Below, in pieces: positions 48,164 through 56,987 of a stretch of 64,000 nucleotides of DNA. Source of the DNA: Chryseobacterium sp. 18061 (GTDB lineage: Bacteria; Pseudomonadota; Gammaproteobacteria; Enterobacterales; Enterobacteriaceae); NCBI GenBank assembly GCA_902706205.1, contig CACSKA010000001.1:62001-126000 (forward strand), read 5' to 3'. The position numbers were made by a program, and so were the translations under genes. Under the pieces are notes generated by a model. The model had not been told where the DNA came from and did not search any database. It saw only the letters and a list, made by a program, of their open reading frames with translations. Every line of letters starts with the position of its first letter. Position 1 is the first letter of the stretch.

Positions 48164-48823
48164 TCAGCTCAGTAATCCGGCGCCAACATTGACCGATAAT
48201 CCTAAGATCGCCAGATTAAAGATAAATGAGATGACGGACTGCAAGAGCGTAATTTGGCGCATCTCGGTGGTGCCAGTGGCAACATCTGCCGTTTGCGACG
48301 CAACGGCAATCGTAAAAGAAAAATAGAGGAAATCCCAGTAATCGGGATCTTCGGGTTTTTCCGGGAAGAGCATTGGTGAAACCCCTTTGCCGCGATGCAG
48401 ATAATGATGGTGTGCGTAATGCATCGCGAATGAGCTTGGCAGCAATGCCCAGGAGACAATCAGCGTCGTTGCCGTCAGGACAACATGAAGAATGCGCGGC
48501 GTGCCGGAAAGCGAGTGCAGGGATGAAAGTTCGCTCAGAATCGCCACGATACTGGCCATACACGCGACGATAACCATACCCAACACCAGCCCTGCGCTTT
48601 GATCCTGAATTTTGGCGATACGCGGAATATCTTCCACGTCGGTACGCAACATCCGAAACCAGATAAAAATCAGGTACAACCAGGCCAGAACGTTCCAGCC
48701 GATCAACATGCGTTGCAGCGTGCCTCCCGAAGCGGGAAGGGCGAAATAACAGATAACGCCTGCAGTAATTGAAATCAGCAGCCGCAGCCGCGTGAACAGG
48801 TGAGTCCTTAGCGAAAAACCCAT
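48164..48823 (-). CDS. DUF1345 inner-membrane protein
   Basis: A 219-residue polytopic membrane protein with about six hydrophobic segments. The family-typical WDFLYFSFTIAVASQTADV and SWALLPSSFAMHYAHHHYLH are present. DUF1345 has no established function. It is a single gene with the reductase operon on one side and the exported-hydrolase operon on the other, all on the minus strand. Confidence 0.85.
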   Translation of the reverse strand: MGFSLRTHLFTRLRLLISITAGVICYFALPASGGTLQRMLIGWNVLAWLYLIFIWFRMLRTDVEDIPRIAKIQDQSAGLVLGMVIVACMASIVAILSELSSLHSLSGTPRILHVVLTATTLIVSWALLPSSFAMHYAHHHYLHRGKGVSPMLFPEKPEDPDYWDFLYFSFTIAVASQTADVATGTTEMRQITLLQSVISFIFNLAILGLSVNVGAGLLS

Positions 48824-48965
48824 AGGTAAATTGTTCTACAAATGATTGATAAGATTAACTGTAGACGACGGTGCGGGGGAGGGCCTCTGGTTCACCGGAA
48901 TTAGACGACATCCGATGAGGAGACGTTGCAGGATTCATAAGTAAGCGATGAACCCTGCTTTAGCC

Positions 48966-50030
48966 TTACTGCAGATTTTTATCTTTCAGGAATTGGCTGA
49001 CCAGATCGGCAATCTGAACGTTATTCAAATCTGAGAACGGGAAATGGGTATTGCCTTTGATCCCTATCTCCGGCAAATGGGTCACCGTCACATCGCCGCC
49101 GTGTTTGTTGACCACATCACGCCATTCGCGGGCCATCGCCAGGCGGACTCGCCAGCTGTCCTGGGCCGGCATCGCGACCGGTTTATCCGGGATGTTATCG
49201 CCATAAATAATCAGGATGGGGATTTTGGTCAGCGCCATAAACTGTTCCAGCGGAACAGGTTCGCCTTTCAGCGTATCGAACGCGCTCGGCATCGGGGCCG
49301 GTAGCTCTTTTTCCGGGAACACAAAGCTGCTGCCAGGCTCAAAGGCCACGATAGCTTTTACCTTGTTGTTTTTCATCGCGGTATACCAGCCAGGGCCGCC
49401 GCCCTGGGAGTGCGTGAACAGGATAGCCGGACCAGATTTATCCACCACCGCCGACATCGCATCGGAAATCACGCCGATATCAAATGGGCCTGTGTTCGGT
49501 GTCATCTGACGGAAATACTGATTCAGCGCTTCTTTATTATGCGAGAACTGCACGCCTTTAAAATAGTCAGGCCAGATACCGACGCGGAACTGATTAAACC
49601 ACAACTGCTCGTCCGGCTTTGGCGTGACGGTCCCTTCAACGGTGCTACGGCCCGCTGAGCCACGGCGAGGCTGATCGACTAAATATGTCGAGAAACCGCG
49701 CCGCAAAAAGATGTTCTGAAACCCTTCTCTCCCATCCGGCGTGCTTTCCCAGGTACGGGAGAACTGCCCCGCACCGTGCAGCATCACGATCGGGTATTTA
49801 TGTGGGTTTTCGGGGATTTGGTAAAACACGGAAGCATGGTCGCCATGATACGTCTGACCGGCAGGTTCCATCGGCTTTTTCGCATCGAATTTACCCGGTG
49901 CGGTGATAACGGTGCCGCCAGTGGCAAAGCTACCCTGTGCCTGAATCACCAAGGGCTCCGCGTGTACGGACTGCGCCAAAAGGCCGCCTGCCATCATGCA
50001 CAGCAGCAACGTTTTAAATAGTGTCTTCAA
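48966..50030 (-). CDS. Exported alpha/beta hydrolase, last gene of the cupin operon
   Basis: The 354-residue protein begins with a signal peptide (KTLFKTLLLCMMAGGLLAQSVHA-EP). The alpha/beta-hydrolase core shows YPIVMLHGAGQFSRTWES, the nucleophile Ser in LFTHSQGGGPGW, an acid in LIIYGDNIPDK and His in KGNTHFPFSD. The start is taken as the TTG at 50030, because it begins the signal peptide exactly and has GAGG upstream; a frame start at 50078 adds residues before it. An esterase-like activity in the periplasm is likely, substrate unknown. It overlaps the flavodoxin stop region, so it is cotranscribed. Confidence 0.82.
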   Translation of the reverse strand: MKTLFKTLLLCMMAGGLLAQSVHAEPLVIQAQGSFATGGTVITAPGKFDAKKPMEPAGQTYHGDHASVFYQIPENPHKYPIVMLHGAGQFSRTWESTPDGREGFQNIFLRRGFSTYLVDQPRRGSAGRSTVEGTVTPKPDEQLWFNQFRVGIWPDYFKGVQFSHNKEALNQYFRQMTPNTGPFDIGVISDAMSAVVDKSGPAILFTHSQGGGPGWYTAMKNNKVKAIVAFEPGSSFVFPEKELPAPMPSAFDTLKGEPVPLEQFMALTKIPILIIYGDNIPDKPVAMPAQDSWRVRLAMAREWRDVVNKHGGDVTVTHLPEIGIKGNTHFPFSDLNNVQIADLVSQFLKDKNLQ

Positions 50031-50053
50031 TGTAATGACCTCGAATTGATGAA

Positions 50054-50638
50054 TTAGCTGCGAATGGCCTCTAACCACTCAGTTACCGTTTCGGTGGTTT
50101 TTCTTTCCTGATCGCATTCCATTATCAGTGGTTTTTCTCGACGCGCCGTTGGGGCCAGGCGGCTAAGAATGCCATCGCTGTCACCAGGGCCATAACCACC
50201 GTGAGTAATAAAGGGAATAAGCTGCTTCCCTGCGAGGTTATGGCTACTGAGAAAGGTTTGCACCACCGGCGGCACACTGGTCCCCCAGATGGGGAACCCT
50301 AAATAAATCGTCTGATAGCGTTCGATATCAGCAACGTTATTTTTTAATGCAGGCCGGATTCCCGCCTCGCGTTCTTTTTTCGCTTTTTCCACGGTCTGGA
50401 AATATTCTACCGGGTACGGTGTGGCCGGTTCGATTTCAAACATATCGGTTTGCAGGCTGCGATGAATCACACCCGCAATGACGCGCGTATTGCCGCTTCG
50501 TGAAAAGTACGCAACCAGAATGCGGCTGTTGTTCTGTGTGTTCGCTGTTCCGGAGGCCGCTGAAGCCAGCGTGACATTCGCCAGCGTCAACCCTGCCAGA
50601 GCCGTTAACAGCAGCCGACGAGTGGGATCGTGGTCCAT
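50054..50638 (-). CDS. Exported flavodoxin-like protein with Tat-type signal
   Basis: A 194-residue product. The N-terminus MDHDPTRRLLLTALAGLTLA carries twin Arg before a hydrophobic stretch, ending near ASA, as in Tat substrates, which suits export with FMN already bound. The flavodoxin fold shows the phosphate loop YFSRSGNTRV, and later YLGFPIWGTSVPP and PFITHGGYGPGDS. Flavodoxins are normally cytosolic, so a periplasmic one is unusual. The ATG at 50638 follows AGAGGTGA, six bases away; the GTG at 50647 is less likely. Confidence 0.8.
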   Translation of the reverse strand: MDHDPTRRLLLTALAGLTLANVTLASAASGTANTQNNSRILVAYFSRSGNTRVIAGVIHRSLQTDMFEIEPATPYPVEYFQTVEKAKKEREAGIRPALKNNVADIERYQTIYLGFPIWGTSVPPVVQTFLSSHNLAGKQLIPFITHGGYGPGDSDGILSRLAPTARREKPLIMECDQERKTTETVTEWLEAIRS

Positions 50639-50649
50639 ACAAGTCACCT

Positions 50650-51402
50650 CTATTTTGCGTCCGCCAGCGCTGTTTTCAGCGCCTGTTCCGCGCGTTCAGC
50701 AGACTTGGTCTCACCATGCTCACGCAGAATTTGGGCGAGCTGTCGCAGCTGTCCTGCGGTCAGACCGACGCGAAGGCTTGCGCGAGTATGCGACAACAGC
50801 TGGGCTTCAACGCCAGGCGTGGCGGCTAATGCGCCGACGGTCGCCAGCTCGCGGCTTTGCCAGTCGAGGTTATCGCGGGCAAAAATATCGCCGAAGAGAT
50901 GGGTTTGCAGGAACTGATTAATGATCGGAGCAAAATCAAACAGTGGTCCCTGAACGGGTGCGCCTGAGATTTTTGTCTGGTTTGCGGTGCCCACACGGCG
51001 CAATTCATCCCCAATGGGAATGGGACTGGATGGCGCTTTGCCTTCAAGATCATGGATGCCGCGCTGCTTACGTGCTTCAACCACTTTCATTAGCTCGCTT
51101 AATGCATTGAGACTGCGAGGGAAACCGGTATAGGCATACAGCTGAACCAGAATTTCTTTGCTTTCATTGATGGTCATCCCGGCATCCAGCCCCAGGTTTA
51201 ACGCTGCATTCAGCTTTTCCATCTGGCTGCTCGCCATGTAAGACGCTATCAACGGAATCGCCTGCTGGCGTGTCGATAACGTGTCGCTAGCGGTGTGAGA
51301 TTGATTCATTTCTGTGGCTCCTTTTGCCGTGGGTGCAGCATTTGCCGTCAGGCTACCGCTCACCAGCAGCAACGTTGCCGCCATGAGCGCCTTAATGGGC
51401 AT
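50650..51402 (-). CDS. Exported carboxymuconolactone-decarboxylase-like (AhpD-fold) protein
   Basis: About 250 residues with a signal peptide ([22 protein letters not shown]) and two carboxymuconolactone decarboxylase repeats: one around KLNAALNLGLDAGMTINESK with QLYAYTGFPRSLNAL, and one around RDNLDWQSRELATVGALAA with LRVGLTAGQLRQLAQI. No CxxC peroxidase motif is seen, so alkylhydroperoxidase activity is doubtful. Start ATG could be 51402 or 51414 (AAGGAG lies about 10 bases before the latter). It overlaps the cupin gene by 11-23 bp and precedes the flavodoxin gene by 11 bp. Confidence 0.8.
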   Translation of the reverse strand: MPIKALMAATLLLVSGSLTANAAPTAKGATEMNQSHTASDTLSTRQQAIPLIASYMASSQMEKLNAALNLGLDAGMTINESKEILVQLYAYTGFPRSLNALSELMKVVEARKQRGIHDLEGKAPSSPIPIGDELRRVGTANQTKISGAPVQGPLFDFAPIINQFLQTHLFGDIFARDNLDWQSRELATVGALAATPGVEAQLLSHTRASLRVGLTAGQLRQLAQILREHGETKSAERAEQALKTALADAK

Positions 51403-51871
51403 GATATTGTTCATCGGTTACCAACTCCTTCCAGTTAACGCTTTTCCCGTCCACTAACCCAGTGATGGCCAAATGCGTCATGGCACTGCCCGGGGCGGCA
51501 CCATGCCAGTGTTTGACCCCCGGAGGGCAAGACACCACATCGCCGGGGCGAATGATCTGCACCGGCTGACCTTCCACCTGTGTGAGTCCTACACCGGAGG
51601 TGACAATCAGGCGCTGACCGGCCGGATGGGTGTGCCAGGCCGAGCGAGCACCGGGCTCAAAGGTGACATACGCGCCTGAAACAGAGATGTTGTCATCAGG
51701 TTTAAACAGCGGATCGACCCGAACGCGTCCGGTAAAATTCTCCGCAGATCCGTAAACGGCGTTTTGACTTCCAGCGGTCACTATCTGGGTGGCATCGTTT
51801 TGCACCGCCCCCCAGCAAGTAAACGTGAGCAGGGGGAGTAACAGTCCGAGATAACGTATTTTTCCAGTCAT
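51392..51871 (-). CDS. Exported cupin-domain protein, first gene of operon
   Basis: A 159-residue protein with a signal peptide ([18 protein letters not shown]) and one cupin barrel. The metal-binding pattern is seen in [19 protein letters not shown] and the second motif [16 protein letters not shown]. The ATG at 51871 follows AAGGACG; an upstream in-frame ATG at 51910 would place 13 residues before the signal peptide. It heads a four-gene operon of exported proteins. A CTGACA-N4-TGTCAG box lies 80 bp upstream, within the end of the histidine kinase gene. Confidence 0.85.
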   Translation of the reverse strand: MTGKIRYLGLLLPLLTFTCWGAVQNDATQIVTAGSQNAVYGSAENFTGRVRVDPLFKPDDNISVSGAYVTFEPGARSAWHTHPAGQRLIVTSGVGLTQVEGQPVQIIRPGDVVSCPPGVKHWHGAAPGSAMTHLAITGLVDGKSVNWKELVTDEQYHAH

Positions 51872-51934
51872 GCAATGCGTCCTTTTAGTCAACGAGGGAT
51901 TGCCTGCCATGATTCTAGCGAGGGAGACATGTCA

Positions 51935-53404
51935 TCAGCCTGACGTTCCCCTGACAATCCTGTCAGTTGGGCCGGATAACGTGACTCCCGTGTTTAACTC
52001 GGCTGTTGCCGCTGTGTTTTGCTCACTTTCAGGCGAGATGGCAAATGTCAGTCCAAAGGTGTTGATCCCGCCTTCGCTGCGCGCGAAAACGTCTCCGTGG
52101 TGCATAATTGCCACGGCGCGTACGATAGACAGCCCAAGTCCATGATGGGTATCACTCTTCGCACGTGAGGAATCGGCCCGATAAAAACGTTCAAAAAGGC
52201 GATGCAAATGGGTGAGGGGGATTGGCTCGCCTGGGTTTGAAACTGCCACGCAGGCCTGACCGTTTTTTTCACTTAACCGAACGGTCACTGTGCTGCTCGG
52301 TGAAGAATGTCGTGCGCTGTTTTCCAGTAAATTGGCCAGCGAGCGGTGGAATAAACGCCGATCGATACGGGCTATCGCGTCGCCTTTAATGTCCAGGGTA
52401 AGCTTTTTTTCAGCAAATGAAGGCTCGACATACTCTGCCGTTTTCAGTGTTTCTTCTCGCAGCGAGACTGTTGTCAGCTGAGCGGCATGTTCTCCGGCGT
52501 GAGCGTGAGACAAGAACAGCATGTCGTTCACGATAGTGGTCATGCGCTCAAGCTCTTCGAGATTTGAACCCAGTAACTCTTCCAGTTCTTCATGTGAGCG
52601 GCGTCGTGAAAGCCCTAACTGCGTTTGACCAATCAGGTTGGTCAGTGGGGTGCGCAACTCATGCGCCACATCGGCGTTAAAGCTTTCGAGCTGTCGCCAG
52701 GCAACTTCCTGTCGCACCAGAACACCGTTAAAGGATGAGGCCAGCTCTTGTAATTCAATCGGCAATGCGGCGGTATCCAGGCGCTGGCCGTGGTCCCCCG
52801 GCGCTAAATGGCGGGCTTGTTTGCTCAGTGCACCGACGGGACGAAGGCCGATTCTTGAGACGCCGTATCCCAGCAGGGCGACGATCAACACTCCCAGCGC
52901 GGTAATGAGAAGCAGTGTACGGGTGAAGGCATCCAATGTGCCCATGTAAGGTGTCGAGTCGATGGCAACCACATAGCGTAACGCCGGTCTGTCACCGTTT
53001 GCCGGGATGGTTTTTACCAACAGGAAAAGTGAGCAGGCCCCGTCTGACGCACCGGGCATTTTGTTAAAACCCTCTTTCAGGGCAGACCACTGCACGCCGA
53101 CTGGCGGCATTCCGCCCACGCTGAAACGCGGATCGTCACTGACTATCCAGTAGCGAACGCGCTCGCCCTCTGAGCTTGCCAGCACGTTGAATTTATTGGC
53201 TAACACTGACCAGCCTTCCGCCGAGGTGCGCGCGGTGATCCACGGGCTCATTAAGGATTCACGAAAAAGCAGCTCGTTATGCATCTGTTTTTGCAGGGAA
53301 TCATGCAGAGAGCTTCTGAGCAAGATGCCGATTGTCGAGACAATCAGCAGGGCGGAAAGGGCAAACATCAGGGCCAGATGCACTGAGATGGCGCGCTTAA
53401 ACAT
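51935..53404 (-). CDS. CusS/HprS-type sensor histidine kinase
   Basis: A 489-residue membrane kinase: TM1 at residues 9-29, a periplasmic sensor domain of about 130 residues (30-160), TM2 at 163-181, a HAMP linker, then the phosphoacceptor His248 (FNADVAHELRTPLTNLIG) and ATPase boxes NLLENSARHS and HHGLGLSIVRAVAIMHHGD. The ATG at 53404 follows AAGGAG; the GTG at 53419 lies inside that ribosome-binding site. The periplasmic domain has no Met/His-rich metal motif like CusS, so the signal is open. Its 3' end contains the operator of the cupin operon. Confidence 0.9.
   Translation of the reverse strand: MFKRAISVHLALMFALSALLIVSTIGILLRSSLHDSLQKQMHNELLFRESLMSPWITARTSAEGWSVLANKFNVLASSEGERVRYWIVSDDPRFSVGGMPPVGVQWSALKEGFNKMPGASDGACSLFLLVKTIPANGDRPALRYVVAIDSTPYMGTLDAFTRTLLLITALGVLIVALLGYGVSRIGLRPVGALSKQARHLAPGDHGQRLDTAALPIELQELASSFNGVLVRQEVAWRQLESFNADVAHELRTPLTNLIGQTQLGLSRRRSHEELEELLGSNLEELERMTTIVNDMLFLSHAHAGEHAAQLTTVSLREETLKTAEYVEPSFAEKKLTLDIKGDAIARIDRRLFHRSLANLLENSARHSSPSSTVTVRLSEKNGQACVAVSNPGEPIPLTHLHRLFERFYRADSSRAKSDTHHGLGLSIVRAVAIMHHGDVFARSEGGINTFGLTFAISPESEQNTAATAELNTGVTLSGPTDRIVRGTSG
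51951..51966. promoter_or_regulatory. Response-regulator box 1, upstream of the cupin operon
   Basis: CTGACA-ATCC-TGTCAG is a perfect 6-bp inverted repeat with a 4-bp spacer. The same arms and spacer occur at 54185-54200. CusR/HprR-type regulators bind similar TGACA-spacer-TGTCA repeats. A further CTGACG half-site lies just beside it at 51940-51945. Confidence 0.65.
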
Positions 53405-53419
53405 GTTTGTCTCCTTCAC

Positions 53420-54100
53420 TTAATCGGGTCTGAGTTCGAGGACATAGCCCATCCCGCGCACGGTATGCAGCAGTTTGACGTCAAAGGGCAAGTCGATTTT
53501 GGCTCGCAGGCGTTTAATGGCCACTTCAACGACGTTGGCGTCGCTGTCGAAATTCATGTCCCACACCTGCTCGGCGATCATCATCTTGGAGAGGATTTCT
53601 CCCTGATGGCGGGCCAGCAGGCTCAGTAATGAAAACTCTTTGGCCGTCAGCTCCACGCGCGTTCCGGCACGAAACACCCGGCGCGCCAGCAGATCGAGTT
53701 GCAAATCGTGGATCTGTAGCTGCGTAATATCCGTTCCATCGGTCGAGCGACGACGGACCAGCGCCTGAATGCGCGCGACCAGTTCAATAAGAGAAAAAGG
53801 TTTGGGAAGATAATCATCGGCGCCGAGTCGAAGCCCTTTAACGCGTTCGTCGACAGAGCCTCGGGCAGACAGCATTAGCACCGGCGTCTGTTTGCTGGCA
53901 CGCAGCCCCTCAAGCACACGATAACCGTCCATGCCTGGCAACATGACGTCCAGGATGATTGCGTCATAGTCGAACTCCAGCGCGTAGTGCAGGCCTTCAG
54001 CACCATCCGCCGAAATATCTACGGTAAAGCCGGATTCGCCCAGCGCGCGGCTAAGATAAGCGGATGTTTTTTCTTCGTCTTCAACTAATAGCAGTCTCAT
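53420..54100 (-). CDS. OmpR/CusR-type response regulator
   Basis: The 226-residue regulator has a receiver domain (phosphoacceptor Asp51 in [13 protein letters not shown], Lys in DDYLPKPFS) and a C-terminal winged helix ([44 protein letters not shown]). The sequence pattern is that of the CusR/HprR/CopR subfamily. It is cotranscribed with the kinase gene, whose ribosome-binding site overlaps the end of this one. It lies between its two likely targets, the cupin operon and the hydrolase gene. Confidence 0.93.
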   Translation of the reverse strand: MRLLLVEDEEKTSAYLSRALGESGFTVDISADGAEGLHYALEFDYDAIILDVMLPGMDGYRVLEGLRASKQTPVLMLSARGSVDERVKGLRLGADDYLPKPFSLIELVARIQALVRRRSTDGTDITQLQIHDLQLDLLARRVFRAGTRVELTAKEFSLLSLLARHQGEILSKMMIAEQVWDMNFDSDANVVEVAIKRLRAKIDLPFDVKLLHTVRGMGYVLELRPD

Positions 54101-54184
54101 TCCATTTCCTCATCCGTTTCCCTTATCGTCAGCGATATGCTGTCGATGCTACTGAACCACTACCAACAGCAAGCTGACCGTTTC

Positions 54185-54200
54185 CTGACATTTTTGTCAG
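54185..54200. promoter_or_regulatory. Response-regulator box 2, between the regulator gene and the exported hydrolase gene
   Basis: CTGACA-TTTT-TGTCAG has the same arms and spacing as box 1. Single half-sites CTGACA (54217-54222) and TGTCAG (54249-54254) follow. It could control the two-component genes, the hydrolase gene at 54333, or both. Confidence 0.7.
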
Positions 54201-54332
54201 TTACGACGTCTCTTAACTGACAGCCTTGTTATCTTCCCGTCACGATGCTGTCAGGCACTGGCCTCTACTCTGAGTGTGCAAATTTAGTTTCACGAGCCTG
54301 CCTGGACAGGCCGTCACTCATCAGGAGAGACC

Positions 54333-55382
54333 ATGAAATTCACACTCTTAACCGCCATGCTGATTACCGCCATGGCAGGCGCGGCATCAGCGCATGCGGC
54401 TGATTACAAACAAAACCCGTTCACCCTCGTCTATGACGGCGCCATCACCGAGAACGTGGCAGGCAAGGTCAACATTCACCCCGTGAAATATGACCTTCAC
54501 GGCATTCAGATTGCCGCGAATGTCTATACGCCAGCCAACTACGATCCTGCTAAAAAATACCCGGCGGTCGTGGTGGCGCATCCTAACGGCGGCGTTAAAG
54601 AGCAGGTCGCTGGGTTATATGCTCAACGTCTGGCTGAGCATGGTTACATTACAATTGCTGCCGATGCTGCTTATCAGGGTGCCAGCGGTGGTCTGCCTCG
54701 CAGCGTGGATAAACCGGCCAACCGCATTGAGGATATTCACGGCATGGCCGATTACATCGGCCAATATCCGGGCGTTGATACCGCACGTATCGGCCTGCTC
54801 GGTATATGCGGCGGCGGTGGTTATTCATTGAAAGCCGCCCAGACCGACAAACGTTTTAAAGCGCTGGCGACACTGAGCATGTTTGACTCAGGTCTGGTAC
54901 GTCGAAACGGTTACCAGGACTCGCAAATTGCCACTATTCAGCAACGACTGAGTCAGGCAAGCGAGGCGCGCGCGAAAGAAGCCTCCACCGGTGAAATCAG
55001 CTATTCCGGCGACGCCAAGCTGACGGATGAACAAATCGCCAAACTGCCGTTTGAGCTGTATCGCCAGGGCTTCGAGTATTACGGGAAAACCCACGCGCAC
55101 CCAAATTCAACGTTCCGCTATACCACCAGTAGCCTGCTCGATTTGATGAGTTTTGACGCGCAAAGCAACATGGACTTGATTAACCAACCGCTGCTGATGA
55201 TGGCCGGGAGTAAAGCAGACTCGCTTTACATGACCGAAAGCGCGTTCAAAAAGGCCACCGGTACGAAAGATAAAAAACGAGTTCTGATCGACGGTGCGAC
55301 GCATATCGAAACGTACTGGGTACCGCGCTATGTCGATCAGGCCATGAGCCAGCTCGATACCTTCTTCGATAAAAATATCTGA
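54333..55382 (+). CDS. Exported alpha/beta hydrolase of the dienelactone-hydrolase type
   Basis: A 349-residue protein with a Sec signal peptide (MKFTLLTAMLITAMAGAASAHA). The fold shows YPAVVVAHPNGGVKEQVAG and a nucleophile elbow LLGICGGGGYS in which Cys replaces the usual Ser, as in dienelactone hydrolases. Asp is offered by MMAGSKADSLY and His by GATHIETYW. Substrate unknown. It is divergent from the response regulator gene, with the CTGACA box between them, so it is a likely second target of the two-component system. CAGGAGAG precedes the ATG. Confidence 0.83.
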   Translation: MKFTLLTAMLITAMAGAASAHAADYKQNPFTLVYDGAITENVAGKVNIHPVKYDLHGIQIAANVYTPANYDPAKKYPAVVVAHPNGGVKEQVAGLYAQRLAEHGYITIAADAAYQGASGGLPRSVDKPANRIEDIHGMADYIGQYPGVDTARIGLLGICGGGGYSLKAAQTDKRFKALATLSMFDSGLVRRNGYQDSQIATIQQRLSQASEARAKEASTGEISYSGDAKLTDEQIAKLPFELYRQGFEYYGKTHAHPNSTFRYTTSSLLDLMSFDAQSNMDLINQPLLMMAGSKADSLYMTESAFKKATGTKDKKRVLIDGATHIETYWVPRYVDQAMSQLDTFFDKNI

Positions 55383-55390
55383 CCTGGCCG

Positions 55391-55415
55391 GAATCAGCCC
55401 GATAAGGGCTGATTC
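55391..55415. terminator. Hairpin after the exported hydrolase
   Basis: GAATCAGCCC-GATAA-GGGCTGATTC forms a 10-bp stem directly after the hydrolase stop. No T run follows, so it may act more as an mRNA-stabilising stem than as a strong terminator. Confidence 0.55.
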
Positions 55416-55476
55416 AGAGTACTCGAGGCAGGCGAAAAGATAATTACGCCAGAGGGATTGGCGTTATGAATAAAAT

Positions 55477-56034
55477 TCATAAACTGCCGTTGCGATGGAG
55501 GTGACGCTCTGCCTGAGCCAAATCTGCCAGCGTATCGATGTCTTGCACAATTCCACCATCCTTTAAGGCCAGATCCAGAACCTGGTGCTGAAGTCGGGCG
55601 CTACGCACAATCTCTTTCGCGCCCATGTCCCCCGTCAGGGCCGTCAGCCTCGGCAGATAAGCATGGCTGAACGCCACCGGATGCCCTTGTTGCTGGCGAT
55701 AATGAGGTACCACCACTGGCTTTTCGCATAACCCTTCGGCGACACGCCGTAGAGAATCGGGCTGAATCAGCGGTAAATCGCCGGGCAGAATCAACCAGCC
55801 TGCAGCGTGCACGGTGGCGCTGACGCCTAACGCAATGGATTCACCCATGCCACGTGTGCCGCCTTCCGGCCTGACCAAATGCCATTCCAGCCCTGCGTCT
55901 TTTACCGCCTGAATCACATGCGTTAACACCGATTGGTCGTGCAGAATCGCATCGAGTTTATGTGTCGAGGCACCGCTCGCCCGGAACCGTTCGCCACGTC
56001 CAGCGGCCAGAATGATCACCACGGGGGAGGGCAT
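55477..56034 (-). CDS. MocA-like molybdenum cofactor cytidylyltransferase
   Basis: This 185-residue nucleotidyltransferase shows the P-loop-like VVIILAAGRGERFRASG and LILPGDLPLIQPDSLRR, then QQGHPVAFSHAYLPRL, as in MocA, which adds CMP to Moco to make the cofactor of xanthine-oxidase-family enzymes. The ATG at 56034 overlaps the XdhC-like gene stop (TAATG), so the genes are coupled; a longer upstream frame is an artefact of the other gene. It sits at the end of the pao operon, giving this enzyme a dedicated cofactor-making step not present in the E. coli operon. Confidence 0.88.
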   Translation of the reverse strand: MPSPVVIILAAGRGERFRASGASTHKLDAILHDQSVLTHVIQAVKDAGLEWHLVRPEGGTRGMGESIALGVSATVHAAGWLILPGDLPLIQPDSLRRVAEGLCEKPVVVPHYRQQQGHPVAFSHAYLPRLTALTGDMGAKEIVRSARLQHQVLDLALKDGGIVQDIDTLADLAQAERHLHRNGSL

Positions 56035-56978
56035 TACGGCTCTCCGGTTTGCAGGCGTGTCGCCGCCACATCTGCCAGCACTGAAAGCGCCAACGATCGC
56101 GCATCGCGGGCTTTGGGAAAGATGCCGATCGGGGCTTTGATCCGTGCGATATCGCCTTCGCTCCAGCCACGTTCCCTCAGCGATTGGCAGCGCTGACAAT
56201 GTGTCCGATGGCTCCCCAGTGCGCCGATATAAAACGGTTTTCCGCGAAGGGCGGCCTGTAAAATGGGTAGCTCGCGGTGCAGGTCGTGCCACAGCAGCAG
56301 CACTGCGGTGTCGGTATCGATAATTCTGTCGATATACGCGTCGAGGTCGGTCCAGGTGTGGACGTCGTAACCGGCGGTCTGTGCCAGCGCAGCGGTGGTC
56401 TGCGCCTCAATGGAGCGACCAAACACAATCACCCGCACGCCGGGGCGATATGCGGTATCGAAGCCGTCACCCTGCCAGCCTGTTTTGGGCGACGAGGCGA
56501 TACTTTGTAGCGTTTGTGACTGCGGCAAATAGCGCAGCCCGGCGGGCTGACGTTGTTCCAGTTGGTTGAGTACCGCCAGCAGCGGTTGCGCAGAACGCAG
56601 CCGATGAATGCTGAGCGTGATACCGCCGCCGCAGGGCAGAACGATATCGAAATAAGGTGAGCCTTCGCCGTAGCGTACTTCGCGGTCCTGGCCCGAGGCA
56701 ATGACCGCCATCGCCTCATAAGCCACGGCGGCCTCCACGCAACCACCGGAGACAAAGCCGCAATATAAGCCGTCTTCGCGCACCGCCATTTGTGCGCCAG
56801 GCGAGCGCGCCGCGCCGCCACGGATCGCCACCAGAGTCACCAGCGCCGCGCCCATTCCGGCCGTTAATGCCTCGAGCGCAAAGCGTAAAATCTCCTGGCT
56901 GTCATCGGTCAGAAATGCCTGTTCAGGCGTAACCCGCGGCGAATCAGCAGGGGCGATGCATATCGCGTTCTGTCCCAT
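56034..56978 (-). CDS. paoD: XdhC/PaoD-type molybdenum cofactor insertion chaperone
   Basis: The 314-residue protein has the XdhC two-part layout: an N-terminal domain with GAALVTLVAIRGGAARSPGA and FVSGGCVEAAV, and a C-terminal Rossmann-like domain with VRVIVFGRS and YIGALGSHRTH. E. coli PaoD binds the cytosine form of the molybdenum cofactor and inserts it into PaoABC. The gene starts 9 bp after paoC and overlaps the MocA-like gene by 1 base. Confidence 0.9.
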   Translation of the reverse strand: MGQNAICIAPADSPRVTPEQAFLTDDSQEILRFALEALTAGMGAALVTLVAIRGGAARSPGAQMAVREDGLYCGFVSGGCVEAAVAYEAMAVIASGQDREVRYGEGSPYFDIVLPCGGGITLSIHRLRSAQPLLAVLNQLEQRQPAGLRYLPQSQTLQSIASSPKTGWQGDGFDTAYRPGVRVIVFGRSIEAQTTAALAQTAGYDVHTWTDLDAYIDRIIDTDTAVLLLWHDLHRELPILQAALRGKPFYIGALGSHRTHCQRCQSLRERGWSEGDIARIKAPIGIFPKARDARSLALSVLADVAATRLQTGEP

Positions 56979-56987
56979 AGCGTCTCC

